Positions 1-7,832 of a DNA stretch of 28,155 nucleotides are shown piece by piece. Origin of the DNA: DATBIS01 sp036556805 (GTDB lineage: Bacteria; Actinomycetota; UBA4738; HRBIN12). The position numbers and the translations under genes are program-made. The stretch's first letter is position 1; each line of letters starts with the position of its first letter. Below the pieces are notes generated by a model that had not been told where the DNA came from, did not search any database, and saw nothing but the letters and a program-made list of their open reading frames with translations. Location of the stretch: contig DATBIS010000043.1 of the NCBI GenBank assembly GCA_036556805.1, forward strand, positions 1 to 28,155. The letters are read 5' to 3'.

Positions 1-7
1 AGGGAAC

Positions 8-1192
8 ATGGGCAAGCAGAAGTTCGAGCGCAACAAGCCCCACGTGAACATCGGCACCATCGGCCACATCGACCACGGCAAGACCACGCTCACGGCCGCG
101 ATCACCAAGCGCCAGGCCGAGAAGGGCCTTGCCGACTTCACCCCCTTCGACCAGATCGACAAGGCCCCCGAGGAGCGCGAGCGCGGCATCACGATCGCGA
201 TCGCCCACGTGGAGTACCAGACCGAGGCACGCCACTACGCCCACGTGGACTGCCCCGGCCACGCCGACTACGTGAAGAACATGATCACCGGCGCCGCCCA
301 GATGGACGGGGCGATCCTGGTGGTCTCCGCGGCCGACGGCCCGATGCCCCAGACGCGTGAGCACGTCCTGCTCGCGCGTCAGGTGGGCGTCCCCTACATC
401 GTGGTGGCCCTCAACAAGTGCGACATGGTCGATGACCCCGAGCTGTTGGACCTGGTCGAGCTCGAGGTCAGAGAGCTGCTTTCCTCCTACGAGTTCCCCG
501 GGGACGACGTCCCGGTGATCCAGGTCTCCGCGCTGAAGGCCCTCGAAGGCGACGAGGCCTGGGCCCAGAAGATCGATGAGCTGCTGCAGGCCGTCGACAC
601 CTACATCCCCGAGCCCACCCGCGACGTCGACAAGCCCTTCTTGATGCCGATCGAGGACGTCTTCTCGATCACCGGCCGCGGCACGGTCGTGACCGGCAGG
701 GTCGAGCGGGGCACGCTCAACAAGATGTCAGAGATCGAGATCGTGGGCATCAAGGACACCCGCAAGACCACCGCGACCGACCTCGAGATGTTCCGCAAGC
801 TCCTGGACGAGGTCCGCGCCGGCGACAACGTCGGGGTGCTGCTGAGGGGCATCGACAAGGACGAGGTCGAGCGCGGCCAGGTGCTCGCCAAGCCCGGGTC
901 GATCACCCCCCACACCGACTTCGAGGCCCAGGTCTACATCTTGAGCAAGGAGGAGGGAGGCCGGCACACCCCGTTCTTCAACGGCTACCGGCCCCAGTTC
1001 TACTTCCGCACCACCGACGTCACCGGCACCGCGCACCTGCCCGAGGGCGTGGAGATGGTGATGCCGGGTGACAACGTCGAGATGACCGTGGAGATGATCG
1101 CCCCCATCGCGATGGAAGAGGGCCTGCGCTTCGCGATCCGTGAGGGCGGCCGCACCGTCGGTGCGGGCCGGGTGACCAGCATCAAGAAGTAG
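8..1192 (+). CDS. tuf: Elongation factor Tu
   Basis: GTPase that delivers aminoacyl-tRNA to the ribosomal A site. The 394-residue protein is full length. G-domain motifs are visible: GHIDHGKT (19-26, P-loop), RGIT (59-62, switch I), DCPGH (81-85) and NKCD (136-139); the C-terminal beta-barrel domains follow and the protein ends in TSIKK. The ATG is preceded by AGGGA at the very start of the window. It lies 18 bases upstream of rpsJ, the usual actinobacterial position after fusA, which would lie before the window. Codon choice differs from its neighbours: by hand count Pro is 16 CCC to 5 CCG and Thr 24 ACC to 6 ACG, whereas rplC prefers CCG and ACG. This may reflect another origin, gene conversion with a second tuf copy, or expression-level selection. 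Function is not in doubt. Confidence 0.98.
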   Translation: MGKQKFERNKPHVNIGTIGHIDHGKTTLTAAITKRQAEKGLADFTPFDQIDKAPEERERGITIAIAHVEYQTEARHYAHVDCPGHADYVKNMITGAAQMDGAILVVSAADGPMPQTREHVLLARQVGVPYIVVALNKCDMVDDPELLDLVELEVRELLSSYEFPGDDVPVIQVSALKALEGDEAWAQKIDELLQAVDTYIPEPTRDVDKPFLMPIEDVFSITGRGTVVTGRVERGTLNKMSEIEIVGIKDTRKTTATDLEMFRKLLDEVRAGDNVGVLLRGIDKDEVERGQVLAKPGSITPHTDFEAQVYILSKEEGGRHTPFFNGYRPQFYFRTTDVTGTAHLPEGVEMVMPGDNVEMTVEMIAPIAMEEGLRFAIREGGRTVGAGRVTSIKK

Positions 1193-1210
1193 GCGGAGGG
1201 AGAGCGACAG

Positions 1211-1519
1211 GTGCCGGGACCGAAGATCAGGATCAAGCTCCGGGCGTACGATCACCGGATGCTCGACGTCGCCGCGCGCGACATCGTCGAGCACGTCACG
1301 CGTACCGGGGCGAAGGTCGTCGGGCCGGTGCCGCTCCCCACCGAGCGCTCCGTCTTCACGGTGATCCGGGGGCCGCATAAGCACAAGGACAGCCGCGAGC
1401 ACTTCGAGATGCTCACGCACAAGCGGCTCATCGACATCGTGGACGCGACCTCGAAGACCGTGCAGGAGCTGCAGCGGCTGAACCTGTCCGCGGGCGTGGA
1501 CATCGAGATCAAGCTATGA
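1211..1519 (+). CDS. rpsJ: 30S ribosomal protein S10 (uS10)
   Basis: Small-subunit head protein, also known in other bacteria as the antitermination factor NusE. The 102-residue product has the usual family length and the typical run IRIKLRAYDHRMLD near the start and SAGVDIEIKL at the end. The GTG start at 1211 is chosen because a purine-rich GGAGGGAG lies about 10 bases upstream and the protein then begins MPGPKIRIKL as in the family. Its stop overlaps the start of rplC (ATGA), suggesting translational coupling. First gene of the S10-type block, possibly co-transcribed with tuf since only 18 bases separate them. Confidence 0.97.
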   Translation: MPGPKIRIKLRAYDHRMLDVAARDIVEHVTRTGAKVVGPVPLPTERSVFTVIRGPHKHKDSREHFEMLTHKRLIDIVDATSKTVQELQRLNLSAGVDIEIKL

Positions 1520-2163
1520 CCGAGTTGAAGGGCATCTTGGGCGAGAAGCTGGGCATGACCCAGATCTTCGACGACACGCGGGCGATCCCGGTCACGGTCA
1601 TGAAGGCCGGGCCGTGCGTCGTCACGCAGATCCGGACGACCGAGCGCGACGGCTACGAGGCCGTCCAGCTCGCGTTCGCCGAGCCTCGACGCGTCACGCG
1701 CCCGATGAAGGGGCACTTCGACAAGGCGGGTACCGAGGGCGGCCGGCACCTCGTCGAGCTCCGCACGGACGACGCCTCCACCTATGCCCCCGGGCAGGAG
1801 ATCCGGGCGGACATCTTCAGCGTCGGCGAGCGTGCCGACGTGGTGGGCGTCTCGCGTGGCCACGGCTACGCGGGCGTGATCAAGCGGCACGGGTTCGGCG
1901 GACTGTCGGCCAGCCACGGCACGGAGCGCAAGCATCGCGCGCCGGGAGCCATCGGGGCGTGCGCGACGCCTTCCCGGGTGTTCAAGGGCATGCCGATGGC
2001 CGGGCAGCACGGGAACCAGCGCGTGACGATCCTGAACCTCGAGGTCGTGCAGGCCGACGCCGAACGCGGGCTGCTCTTGCTGAAGGGCGCCGTGCCCGGC
2101 CCGGTCGGGGGTCTCGTGATGATCCGGTCGGCCGTGAAGACGCCGGCGGCGAAGGGGGCGTGA
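1516..2163 (+). CDS. rplC: 50S ribosomal protein L3 (uL3)
   Basis: Early-assembling 23S rRNA-binding protein whose loop reaches towards the peptidyl-transferase centre. The product is 215 residues, starting MTELKGILGEKLGMTQIF, the canonical bacterial L3 opening, and containing the conserved GFGGLSASHGT and KGMPMAGQHGNQ segments of the extended loop around residues 125-175. The ATG overlaps the rpsJ stop by four bases. It ends two bases before the chosen rplD start. Codon use (CCG and ACG preferred) is typical of the rest of the cluster and contrasts with tuf. Confidence 0.97.
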   Translation: MTELKGILGEKLGMTQIFDDTRAIPVTVMKAGPCVVTQIRTTERDGYEAVQLAFAEPRRVTRPMKGHFDKAGTEGGRHLVELRTDDASTYAPGQEIRADIFSVGERADVVGVSRGHGYAGVIKRHGFGGLSASHGTERKHRAPGAIGACATPSRVFKGMPMAGQHGNQRVTILNLEVVQADAERGLLLLKGAVPGPVGGLVMIRSAVKTPAAKGA

Positions 2164-2165
2164 CG

Positions 2166-2822
2166 GTGGCGAAGGTCGACGTCCTCGATGTCAGCGGGAA
2201 GAAGGCGGGCTCGCGCGAGCTGCCCGCGCAGGTCTTCGAGGCGAAGGTGAACGTGCCGCTCATCCACCAAGTCGTCGTGGCCGGGCTCGCCGGGCTCCGG
2301 CGGGGAACCCACGCCACGAAGACGCGCGGCGACGTCGCCGGCGGCGGCCGCAAGCCCTGGCGCCAGAAGGGCACGGGCCGGGCGCGGCAGGGCTCGATCC
2401 GCTCGCCGCAGTGGGTGGGCGGTGGTGTCGCCCACGGTCCCCAGCCCCGCGGCCACGACCTCCGCGTGAACAAGAAGATGCGCCGCGGTGCCCTCCGCGG
2501 CGCACTCAGCGACGCGCTCCAGTCGGGGAAGCTCGCGGTGGTCCGGGGTCTCGACTTCGACGAGCCGAAGACGAAGCGGGCGGTCGAGCTCCTCGACGCG
2601 CTCGACCTCACCGGCAAGGTCCTCGTCGTGCTGCCCGAGCCGACCTCCTCGCTTGCGCTGGAGAAGAGCTTCCGAAACCTCGTGTTCGTCCGCGTGGCCT
2701 ACGCGGGCGGGCTCGGTGCCTACGAGGTGATCGCGGCCGACCGCGTGTTGCTCACCGAGCCGGCGCTCGACGCGCTCGCCGGCACGGGCAACGCGCAGAC
2801 GGAGCCCGGGAGCGAGGAATGA
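2166..2822 (+). CDS. rplD: 50S ribosomal protein L4 (uL4)
   Basis: Large-subunit protein that lines the peptide exit tunnel; in some bacteria L4 also represses its own operon. The 218-residue product shows the tunnel-loop signature GGGRKPWRQKGTGRARQG at about residues 60-77, followed by the conserved HGPQPR. The GTG at 2166 is preferred over the in-frame GTG at 2160 because AAGGGGG (2152-2158) then sits 7 bases upstream; the alternative would add two residues and overlap the rplC stop. The C-terminal end overlaps the rplW start by four bases (ATGA). Confidence 0.95.
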   Translation: MAKVDVLDVSGKKAGSRELPAQVFEAKVNVPLIHQVVVAGLAGLRRGTHATKTRGDVAGGGRKPWRQKGTGRARQGSIRSPQWVGGGVAHGPQPRGHDLRVNKKMRRGALRGALSDALQSGKLAVVRGLDFDEPKTKRAVELLDALDLTGKVLVVLPEPTSSLALEKSFRNLVFVRVAYAGGLGAYEVIAADRVLLTEPALDALAGTGNAQTEPGSEE

Positions 2823-3109
2823 AGAGCCCGCGCGACATCATCATTCGACCGGTCGTCTCGGAGAAGTCCTATGCGGGACTGGAGCTCAACACGTACACGT
2901 TCCTCGTGGACAAGCGCGCGAACAAGACCGAGATCAAGGAGGCCGTCCAGGCGATCTGGGACGTCCGGGTGGTCGCCGTGAACACCATGAACCGCCGCGG
3001 CAAGGTGAAGCGGCGCCGCTTCACGCAGGGCAAGCGACCCGATGAGAAGCGCGCGATCGTGACGCTCGCCGACGGCGATGCCATCGAGATCTTCGAGACG
3101 GGGGCCTAG
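2819..3109 (+). CDS. rplW: 50S ribosomal protein L23 (uL23)
   Basis: Protein at the rim of the peptide exit tunnel, where trigger factor and the signal recognition particle dock. The 96-residue product starts MKSPRDIIIRPVVSEKS and contains VDKRANKTEIKEAV, both typical of L23, and the basic loop GKVKRRRF. The start overlaps the rplD stop (ATGA), which sets the start without ambiguity. It is followed four bases later by rplB. Confidence 0.96.
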   Translation: MKSPRDIIIRPVVSEKSYAGLELNTYTFLVDKRANKTEIKEAVQAIWDVRVVAVNTMNRRGKVKRRRFTQGKRPDEKRAIVTLADGDAIEIFETGA

Positions 3110-3113
3110 GACC

Positions 3114-3944
3114 GTGGCCGTGCGCAAGTACAAGCCCACGACGCCGGGACGACGCGGCGCGAGCGTGTCCTCGTTCGAGGAGATCACGCGGTCGAAGCCC
3201 GAGCGCGCGCTCGTCGCGAAGGGCCGCAAGAAGGCCGGCCGGAACGTCCACGGCCGTATCACGACTCGGCACCAGGGAGGCGGCACCAAGCGGCGGTTCC
3301 GCGTGATCGACTTCCGGCGCAACAAGGACGGGGTCCCCGCGAAGGTCGCGCACATCGAGTACGACCCGAATCGTTCCGCCCGGATCGCGCTGCTGCACTA
3401 CGCCGACGGCGAGAAGCGCTACATCCTTGCGCCGCAAGGGGTCTCGACAGGGGACACGCTGATGAGCGGGCCGGACGTGGAGATCCGACCCGGCAACGCG
3501 CTCCCGCTTCGCAACATCCCGGTCGGTACGGTCGTGCACGCGGTCGAGCTCCGGCCCGGAGCCGGCGCGAAGATGGCCCGTTCCGCGGGCACCAGCGTGC
3601 AGCTGATGGCAAAGGAGGCCGGGAGGGCAACCCTTCGCTTGCCCTCCGGGGAGATGCGGCTGGTGCCGGCGGCGTGCAAGGGCACCGTCGGCGTCGTGGG
3701 CAATCCCGAGCACGAGCTCGTCTCGCTGGGCAAGGCGGGCCGGGCCCGTTGGAAGCACCGGCGGCCCTCGGTCCGCGGCGTGGCGATGAACCCCGTCGAC
3801 CATCCGCTGGGCGGCGGCGAAGGGAAGTCCTCGGGCGGACGGCACCCCACGTCGCCGTGGGGCAAGAAGGAAGGCCGCACGCGTCGCAAGAAGAAGGCGT
3901 CGTCGAAGGACATCATCCGGCGTCGCGGGAAGGGGCGTGGCTGA
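3114..3944 (+). CDS. rplB: 50S ribosomal protein L2 (uL2)
   Basis: Core 23S rRNA-binding protein near the peptidyl-transferase centre. The GTG at 3114 gives 276 residues beginning MAVRKYKPTTPGRR, the family start; an in-frame ATG at 3078 lies inside rplW and would add 12 unrelated residues. Conserved stretches include TTRHQGGGTKRRFR, LEYDPNRSA-like IEYDPNRSAR, RSAGT, and the C-terminal NPVDHPLGGGEGK and SPWGKK. His230, equivalent to the universally conserved E. coli His229 (mature numbering), is present. TAGGA overlapping the rplW stop may serve as the ribosome binding site. Confidence 0.97.
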   Translation: MAVRKYKPTTPGRRGASVSSFEEITRSKPERALVAKGRKKAGRNVHGRITTRHQGGGTKRRFRVIDFRRNKDGVPAKVAHIEYDPNRSARIALLHYADGEKRYILAPQGVSTGDTLMSGPDVEIRPGNALPLRNIPVGTVVHAVELRPGAGAKMARSAGTSVQLMAKEAGRATLRLPSGEMRLVPAACKGTVGVVGNPEHELVSLGKAGRARWKHRRPSVRGVAMNPVDHPLGGGEGKSSGGRHPTSPWGKKEGRTRRKKKASSKDIIRRRGKGRG

Positions 3945-4225
3945 TGCCCAGGTCCGTGAAGAAGGGACCGTTCGTCGACGAGCACCTCATGGTGAAGATC
4001 GACGGCATGAACAAGCGAGGCGAGAAGAAGGTCGTGAAGACGTGGTCGCGCCGCTCCACGATCGTCCCCGACATGATCGGGCACACGATCGCGGTGCACG
4101 ACGGCCGCAAGCACGTGCCGATCTTCGTCTCCGAGTCGATGGTGGGCCACAAGCTCGGCGAGTTCGCGCCCACGCGCACGTTCCGCTCGCACGCTCGCGA
4201 CGAGCGCCGGACGGGGGTGCGGTAG
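3944..4225 (+). CDS. rpsS: 30S ribosomal protein S19 (uS19)
   Basis: Small-subunit head protein that contacts S13 and the A-site tRNA region. The 93-residue product has the canonical start MPRSVKKGPFVDEHL and the conserved WSRRSTIVP, MVGHKLGEF and TRTFRSH segments. The ATG shares its A with the rplB stop (TGATG). Length and sequence are ordinary for the family. Confidence 0.97.
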   Translation: MPRSVKKGPFVDEHLMVKIDGMNKRGEKKVVKTWSRRSTIVPDMIGHTIAVHDGRKHVPIFVSESMVGHKLGEFAPTRTFRSHARDERRTGVR

Positions 4226-4226
4226 C

Positions 4227-4571
4227 GTGGAGGCGCGCGCATCGATGAAGTACGTGCGCACGTCGCCGCGAAAGATGCGGCGCGTCGTCGACATGATCCG
4301 TGGCCAGCACGTCGAGGAGGCGCGCCGCATGCTGAAATTCTCGCCGCTCGGCGCGTCGAAGGACGTGAGCAAGCTCCTCGAGTCCGCGGTGGCGAACGCC
4401 GAGCACGCGGCGAACGTGCCGGCGCAGAACCTGCTGGTCGAACGGGCGTGGGTCGATGAAGGCCCGACGCTCAAGCGGTTCCGTCCGCGCGCGTACGGCC
4501 GCGCGACGCGGGTCCGCAAGCGCACCTCGCACGTGACGGTGGTCGTGCGATCGATGGGAGAGGACGTCTAG
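4227..4571 (+). CDS. rplV: 50S ribosomal protein L22 (uL22)
   Basis: Large-subunit protein whose beta-hairpin lines the exit tunnel. The 114-residue product begins MEARASMKYVRTSPRKMRR, close to the family start, and shows ESAVANAEH and the tunnel-loop GPTLKRFRPRAYGRA. The GTG at 4227 is used, one base after the rpsS stop. The stop overlaps the next GTG by one base. Confidence 0.96.
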   Translation: MEARASMKYVRTSPRKMRRVVDMIRGQHVEEARRMLKFSPLGASKDVSKLLESAVANAEHAANVPAQNLLVERAWVDEGPTLKRFRPRAYGRATRVRKRTSHVTVVVRSMGEDV

Positions 4572-5518
4572 TGGGTCACAAGGTCAACCCATACGGGTTC
4601 CGCCTCGGGGTGATCTACCCCTGGAAGTCGAACTGGTACGCGGGGCGCGACTACGCGGATCAGCTGCACGAGGACGTCTGGATCCGCAAGCACATCCGCC
4701 AGCGGCTCTCGCGGGCGGGCATCAGCTCCATTGACATCGAGCGCAAGGGCGACCAGATCTGGGTGTTCATCCGCACGGCGCGCCCCGGCATCGTGATCGG
4801 GCGCAAGGGCGCCGAGGTCGACCGGATCCGCAAGGACGTCGAGCGGTTCACGAAGAAGCGCGTCGACGTGAAGGTCGAGGACATGAACCAGGCGGCCTCG
4901 GAGTCGCGCCCGGAGACCGACGCCGCCCTGCTCGCCCAGGGCGTCGCCGAGCAGCTCGCCGGCCGCGTCGCGTTCCGACGCGCGATGCGCCGCGCGGTCC
5001 AGACCGCGATGCGCTCGGGTGCGCTCGGGGTCCGCGTGCAGTGCGGTGGCCGCCTGGGCGGCACGGAGATGTCGCGGCGCGAGTGGTACCGCGAGGGCCG
5101 GGTGCCGCTGCACACGCTTCGCTCGAAGGTCGACTTCGGCACGGCCGAGGCGAAGACGACGTTCGGCATCATCGGCGTGAAGGTCTGGGTCTACCACGGC
5201 GACGAGGTGCCGCACCGCGAACAGGAGACCGAGCGGGCGCTCGCTCGCGCGCGCGTCGGCAGTTCGGGCGGCGGCGCGTCCACAGGCGCGCTCATCACCG
5301 ACCGGGCGGAGGCCGACACCGTGGCGGCGCCGGAGCCGGAGACTCCCGAGCCGGAGGCGCCCGAGCCGGAGACGACCGAGCCGGAGACGCCCGAGAGCGA
5401 AGCCCCCGTCGAAGGGGCGGCGGTCGAGGAGAGTGCCGAGACCCAGCAGGCGTCGGCGGCGACGGAAGGTGAGCCGGCGTCCGACGAGACCCCCGCGACT
5501 CCGGGAGAGGGAGCCTGA
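4571..5518 (+). CDS. rpsC: 30S ribosomal protein S3 (uS3) with acidic C-terminal tail
   Basis: Small-subunit protein at the mRNA entry site, part of the ribosomal helicase with S4 and S5. The GTG start gives MGHKVNPYGFRLG, the canonical opening. The KH domain with GRKG (77-80) and the C-terminal S3 domain with GGRLGGTEMSRREWYREG (159-176) are complete by about residue 215. Beyond residue 230 an 85-residue extension follows that is poor in basic residues, with repeated PEPE/PETPE units at 254-278 and many Glu, Ala, Thr and Pro afterwards; it is probably disordered. Extended S3 tails exist in some actinobacteria, but this one is long for the family (315 residues against about 210-280). The stop overlaps the rplP ATG. 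Confidence 0.96.
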   Translation: MGHKVNPYGFRLGVIYPWKSNWYAGRDYADQLHEDVWIRKHIRQRLSRAGISSIDIERKGDQIWVFIRTARPGIVIGRKGAEVDRIRKDVERFTKKRVDVKVEDMNQAASESRPETDAALLAQGVAEQLAGRVAFRRAMRRAVQTAMRSGALGVRVQCGGRLGGTEMSRREWYREGRVPLHTLRSKVDFGTAEAKTTFGIIGVKVWVYHGDEVPHREQETERALARARVGSSGGGASTGALITDRAEADTVAAPEPETPEPEAPEPETTEPETPESEAPVEGAAVEESAETQQASAATEGEPASDETPATPGEGA

Positions 5519-5931
5519 TGCTCGCGCCCAAGAAGGTGAAGCACCGCAAGGTGCATCGAGGTCGCCGGCGCGGCCTTGCGAAGGGCGGAACCGACGTGCA
5601 CTTCGGCGACTACGGTCTCGTCGCGCTCGAGGCCGCCTGGATCACGAACCGCCAGATCGAGTCGGCACGCGTTGCGATCACGCGCCACATCCGCCGCGGC
5701 GGGAAGGTCTGGATCAACATCTTTCCGGACAAGCCCTACACGAAGAAGCCCGCCGAGACCCGGATGGGGTCGGGCAAGGGCAACCCGGAGGGCTGGGTGG
5801 CGGTCGTGAAGCCGGGCCGCGTGATGTTCGAGCTCGCCGGCGTGCCGGAGGATCTCGCGCGATCGGCGATGCTCCGCGCCGCGCACAAGCTGCCGATCAA
5901 GACCAAGTTCATCAGCCGGTTGGGAGCGTAG
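5518..5931 (+). CDS. rplP: 50S ribosomal protein L16 (uL16)
   Basis: Large-subunit protein that helps position A-site tRNA. The 137-residue product starts MLAPKKVKHRKVHRGR and contains GLVALEAAWITNRQIE, the arginine-rich TRHIRRGGKVWI and KPAETRMGSGKG (the loop near the decoding-side tRNA elbow). ATG overlaps the rpsC stop by one base (TGATG). Length is typical of the family. Confidence 0.97.
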   Translation: MLAPKKVKHRKVHRGRRRGLAKGGTDVHFGDYGLVALEAAWITNRQIESARVAITRHIRRGGKVWINIFPDKPYTKKPAETRMGSGKGNPEGWVAVVKPGRVMFELAGVPEDLARSAMLRAAHKLPIKTKFISRLGA

Positions 5932-5933
5932 GC

Positions 5934-6284
5934 ATGGCCGACAAGACCACCGAGCTGCGGGAGCTCCCCGACGAGGAGCTGTACAACCGCGCCGAGCAAG
6001 CGAAGGAGGAGCTGTTCAACCTGCGCTTCCAGCTCGCGACGGGCCAGCTCGACAACCCCACCCGGATCCGGACGGTGCGGCACGACATCGCGCGGACGCT
6101 CACGATCCTGCGCGAACGGCACCTGGAGGCCGAGCTGGAGGAGCAGCTCGCGCGAGCCGACGCGAAGGCGCTCGAACGCTCGCGCGAGGCCCAGCGCAGC
6201 GGAGAGCTCGAGGGCACCCCGCTTGGGGAGCTCGAGGGCGACGCGCTCGAGGCGGATGGGACCGACGAGGAGGACGAGTCGTGA
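5934..6284 (+). CDS. rpmC: 50S ribosomal protein L29 (uL29) with acidic tail
   Basis: Small helical protein at the exit-tunnel rim beside L23. The ATG at 5934 gives 116 residues; the L29 core occupies about 1-66, with the helix-turn-helix run EELFNLRFQLATGQLDN and RTVRHDIARTLTIL. Residues 67-116 form an extra tail: a helical, charged segment and then an acidic end with two GELEG units and DEEDES. L29 is normally 60-75 residues, so the tail nearly doubles it. It overlaps the rpsQ start by four bases (GTGA), so the tail is inside a firmly bounded frame rather than an overshoot. Confidence 0.93.
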   Translation: MADKTTELRELPDEELYNRAEQAKEELFNLRFQLATGQLDNPTRIRTVRHDIARTLTILRERHLEAELEEQLARADAKALERSREAQRSGELEGTPLGELEGDALEADGTDEEDES

Positions 6285-6547
6285 GCGAGACGCACGAGCG
6301 GGGCCGGCGGAAGGTCCGCACCGGGGTGGTGGTGTCGGACAAGATGGACAAGACCGTCCTCGTCCGCATCGACCGCTCCTTCCGGCACCCGCTGTACCAG
6401 AAGACCGTGAAGCGTTCCTCGAAGCTCGCCGCGCACGACGAGCTCAACGACGCGCACGAGGGTGACACCGTCCGCGTCATGGAGACCAAGCCGCTCAGCA
6501 AGACGAAGCGCTGGCGGGTGGTCGAGGTGGTGGAGAGGGCGAAGTGA
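6281..6547 (+). CDS. rpsQ: 30S ribosomal protein S17 (uS17)
   Basis: Primary 16S rRNA-binding protein with an OB fold. The 88-residue product contains RTGVVVSDKMDKTVLV, the conserved strand pair, HPLYQKTVKRSSKL, and ends with the typical KTKRWRVVEVVERAK. GTG start overlaps the rpmC stop (GTGA) and its own stop overlaps rplN in the same way. Confidence 0.96.
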   Translation: MSETHERGRRKVRTGVVVSDKMDKTVLVRIDRSFRHPLYQKTVKRSSKLAAHDELNDAHEGDTVRVMETKPLSKTKRWRVVEVVERAK

Positions 6548-6912
6548 TCCAGCAGGAGACGCGGTGCCGGGTGGCGGACAACACGGGGGCCAAGGAGGTC
6601 CTCTGCATCCGCGTGCTCGGCGGCTCGGCGCGCCGGTACGCCGGCGTCGGCGACGTCATCGTCGGGACGGTGAAGGACGCGCTGCCCGGCGGAGCCGTGA
6701 AGAAGGGCGAGGTCGTGCGCGCGGTGGTCGTGCGCACGGTGAAGGAGCGGCGTCGGCCCGACGGCTCGTACATCCGCTTCGACGACAACGCGGTCGTCAT
6801 CCTCACCGACCAGCGAAACCCTCGCGGCACGCGCATCTTCGGGCCGGTCGCGCGCGAGCTTCGCGAGAAGCGGTTCATGAAGATCATCTCGCTGGCGCCG
6901 GAGGTGCTGTAG
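6544..6912 (+). CDS. rplN: 50S ribosomal protein L14 (uL14)
   Basis: Interface protein of the large subunit and the docking site of the silencing factor RsfS in other bacteria. The 122-residue product starts MIQQETRCRVADNTGAKEV and has GDVIVGTVKDALPGG, RPDGSYIRFDDNAVV and RGTRIFGPVARELR, all family-typical. GTG start overlaps the rpsQ stop by four bases; the rplX ATG follows directly. Confidence 0.97.
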   Translation: MIQQETRCRVADNTGAKEVLCIRVLGGSARRYAGVGDVIVGTVKDALPGGAVKKGEVVRAVVVRTVKERRRPDGSYIRFDDNAVVILTDQRNPRGTRIFGPVARELREKRFMKIISLAPEVL

Positions 6913-7242
6913 ATGCCGGGCGTGGACATCAAGAAGGACGATCTCGTGCGGGTCATGGCCGGCAAGGATCGCGGCAAGGAGGGCCGGGTCCTCCGGGTCA
7001 TGCCGCGCCAGGGCCGCGTGATGGTCGACGGGGTCGCGTTCGTGAAGAAGCACCAGCGGCCGCAGGCGAGCCGGAACACGCGCAACCCGCAGTCGGGCGG
7101 CATCATCGACGCCGAGATGTTCATCGACATCTCGAACGTGCAGATCGTGTGCGGTTCCTGCGGTCAGCCGACGCGGGTGGGGCACCTCGACGTGGAGGGC
7201 AACAAGGTTCGGATCTGTCGAAAATGCGAGAAAGAGCTCTGA
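6913..7242 (+). CDS. rplX: 50S ribosomal protein L24 (uL24), zinc-ribbon form
   Basis: Assembly-initiating 23S rRNA-binding protein. The 109-residue product has an N-terminal KOW motif (VRVMAGKDRGKEGRVLRV, about 12-29) and FVKKHQRPQ. The C-terminal part carries C80-x2-C83 and C102-x2-C105, a probable zinc ribbon seen in many bacterial L24 proteins. The ATG immediately follows the rplN stop. No oddities. Confidence 0.96.
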   Translation: MPGVDIKKDDLVRVMAGKDRGKEGRVLRVMPRQGRVMVDGVAFVKKHQRPQASRNTRNPQSGGIIDAEMFIDISNVQIVCGSCGQPTRVGHLDVEGNKVRICRKCEKEL

Positions 7243-7243
7243 G

Positions 7244-7822
7244 ATGACCGACGACTACGTCGCCAGGCTGAAGGTGCGGTATCGCGACGAGCTGGTGCTT
7301 CGGCTGAAGGACGAGTTGGGCTACGCGAACGTGATGCAGGTGCCGCGCCTGGAGAAGATCATCGTGAACATGGGCGTGGGTGACGCCACGAAGGACGGTC
7401 GTATGCTGGATGCCGCCCTCGCGGACCTCGAGATCATCACGGGACAGAAGCCGGTGGTGACGAAGGCTCGGAAGTCCATCGCGGGCTTCAAGCTTCGCGA
7501 GGGCATGTCGATCGGCGCGAAGGTCACGCTTCGCGGCGACCGGATGTGGGAGTTCCTCGACCGACTGCTCTCGGTCGCGTTGCCTCGCATCCGCGACTTC
7601 CGGGGCCTGAACCCCGCGGCGTTCGACGGGCACGGGAACTACACGCTCGGGGTCACCGAGCAGCTGATCTTTCCGGAGATCGACTACGACAAGGTGGTGA
7701 AGGTCCGCGGCATGGACATCACGATCGTGACCACGGCGAAGGACGATGACGAGGGACGCGCGCTGCTGCGGGCCCTGGGGTTCCCGTTCGCGGGGGCGCC
7801 GGCGGTCACGGTTGCGAGCTGA
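7244..7822 (+). CDS. rplE: 50S ribosomal protein L5 (uL5)
   Basis: 5S rRNA-binding protein of the central protuberance that also touches P-site tRNA. The 192-residue product has NVMQVPRLEKIIVNMGVGDA, GQKPVVTKARKSIAGFKLREG, RDFRGLNPAAFDGHGNYTLGV and LLRALGFPF, all conserved in L5. ATG one base after the rplX stop; downstream rpsZ follows after 10 bases containing GAGGGACG. Confidence 0.97.
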   Translation: MTDDYVARLKVRYRDELVLRLKDELGYANVMQVPRLEKIIVNMGVGDATKDGRMLDAALADLEIITGQKPVVTKARKSIAGFKLREGMSIGAKVTLRGDRMWEFLDRLLSVALPRIRDFRGLNPAAFDGHGNYTLGVTEQLIFPEIDYDKVVKVRGMDITIVTTAKDDDEGRALLRALGFPFAGAPAVTVAS

Positions 7823-7832
7823 GGGACGAGAC

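Noticed and set aside
55..80. Ile instead of Val in the EF-Tu P-loop region (GHIDHGKT)
   Set aside because: This variant is known in actinobacterial EF-Tu proteins and does not alter the nucleotide-binding residues.
3801..3812. L2 has HPLGGG where E. coli has HPHGGG
   Set aside because: The universally conserved histidine is the first one (E. coli H229, H230 here), which is present; the second position varies (Phe in archaea), so this is not a loss of a key residue.
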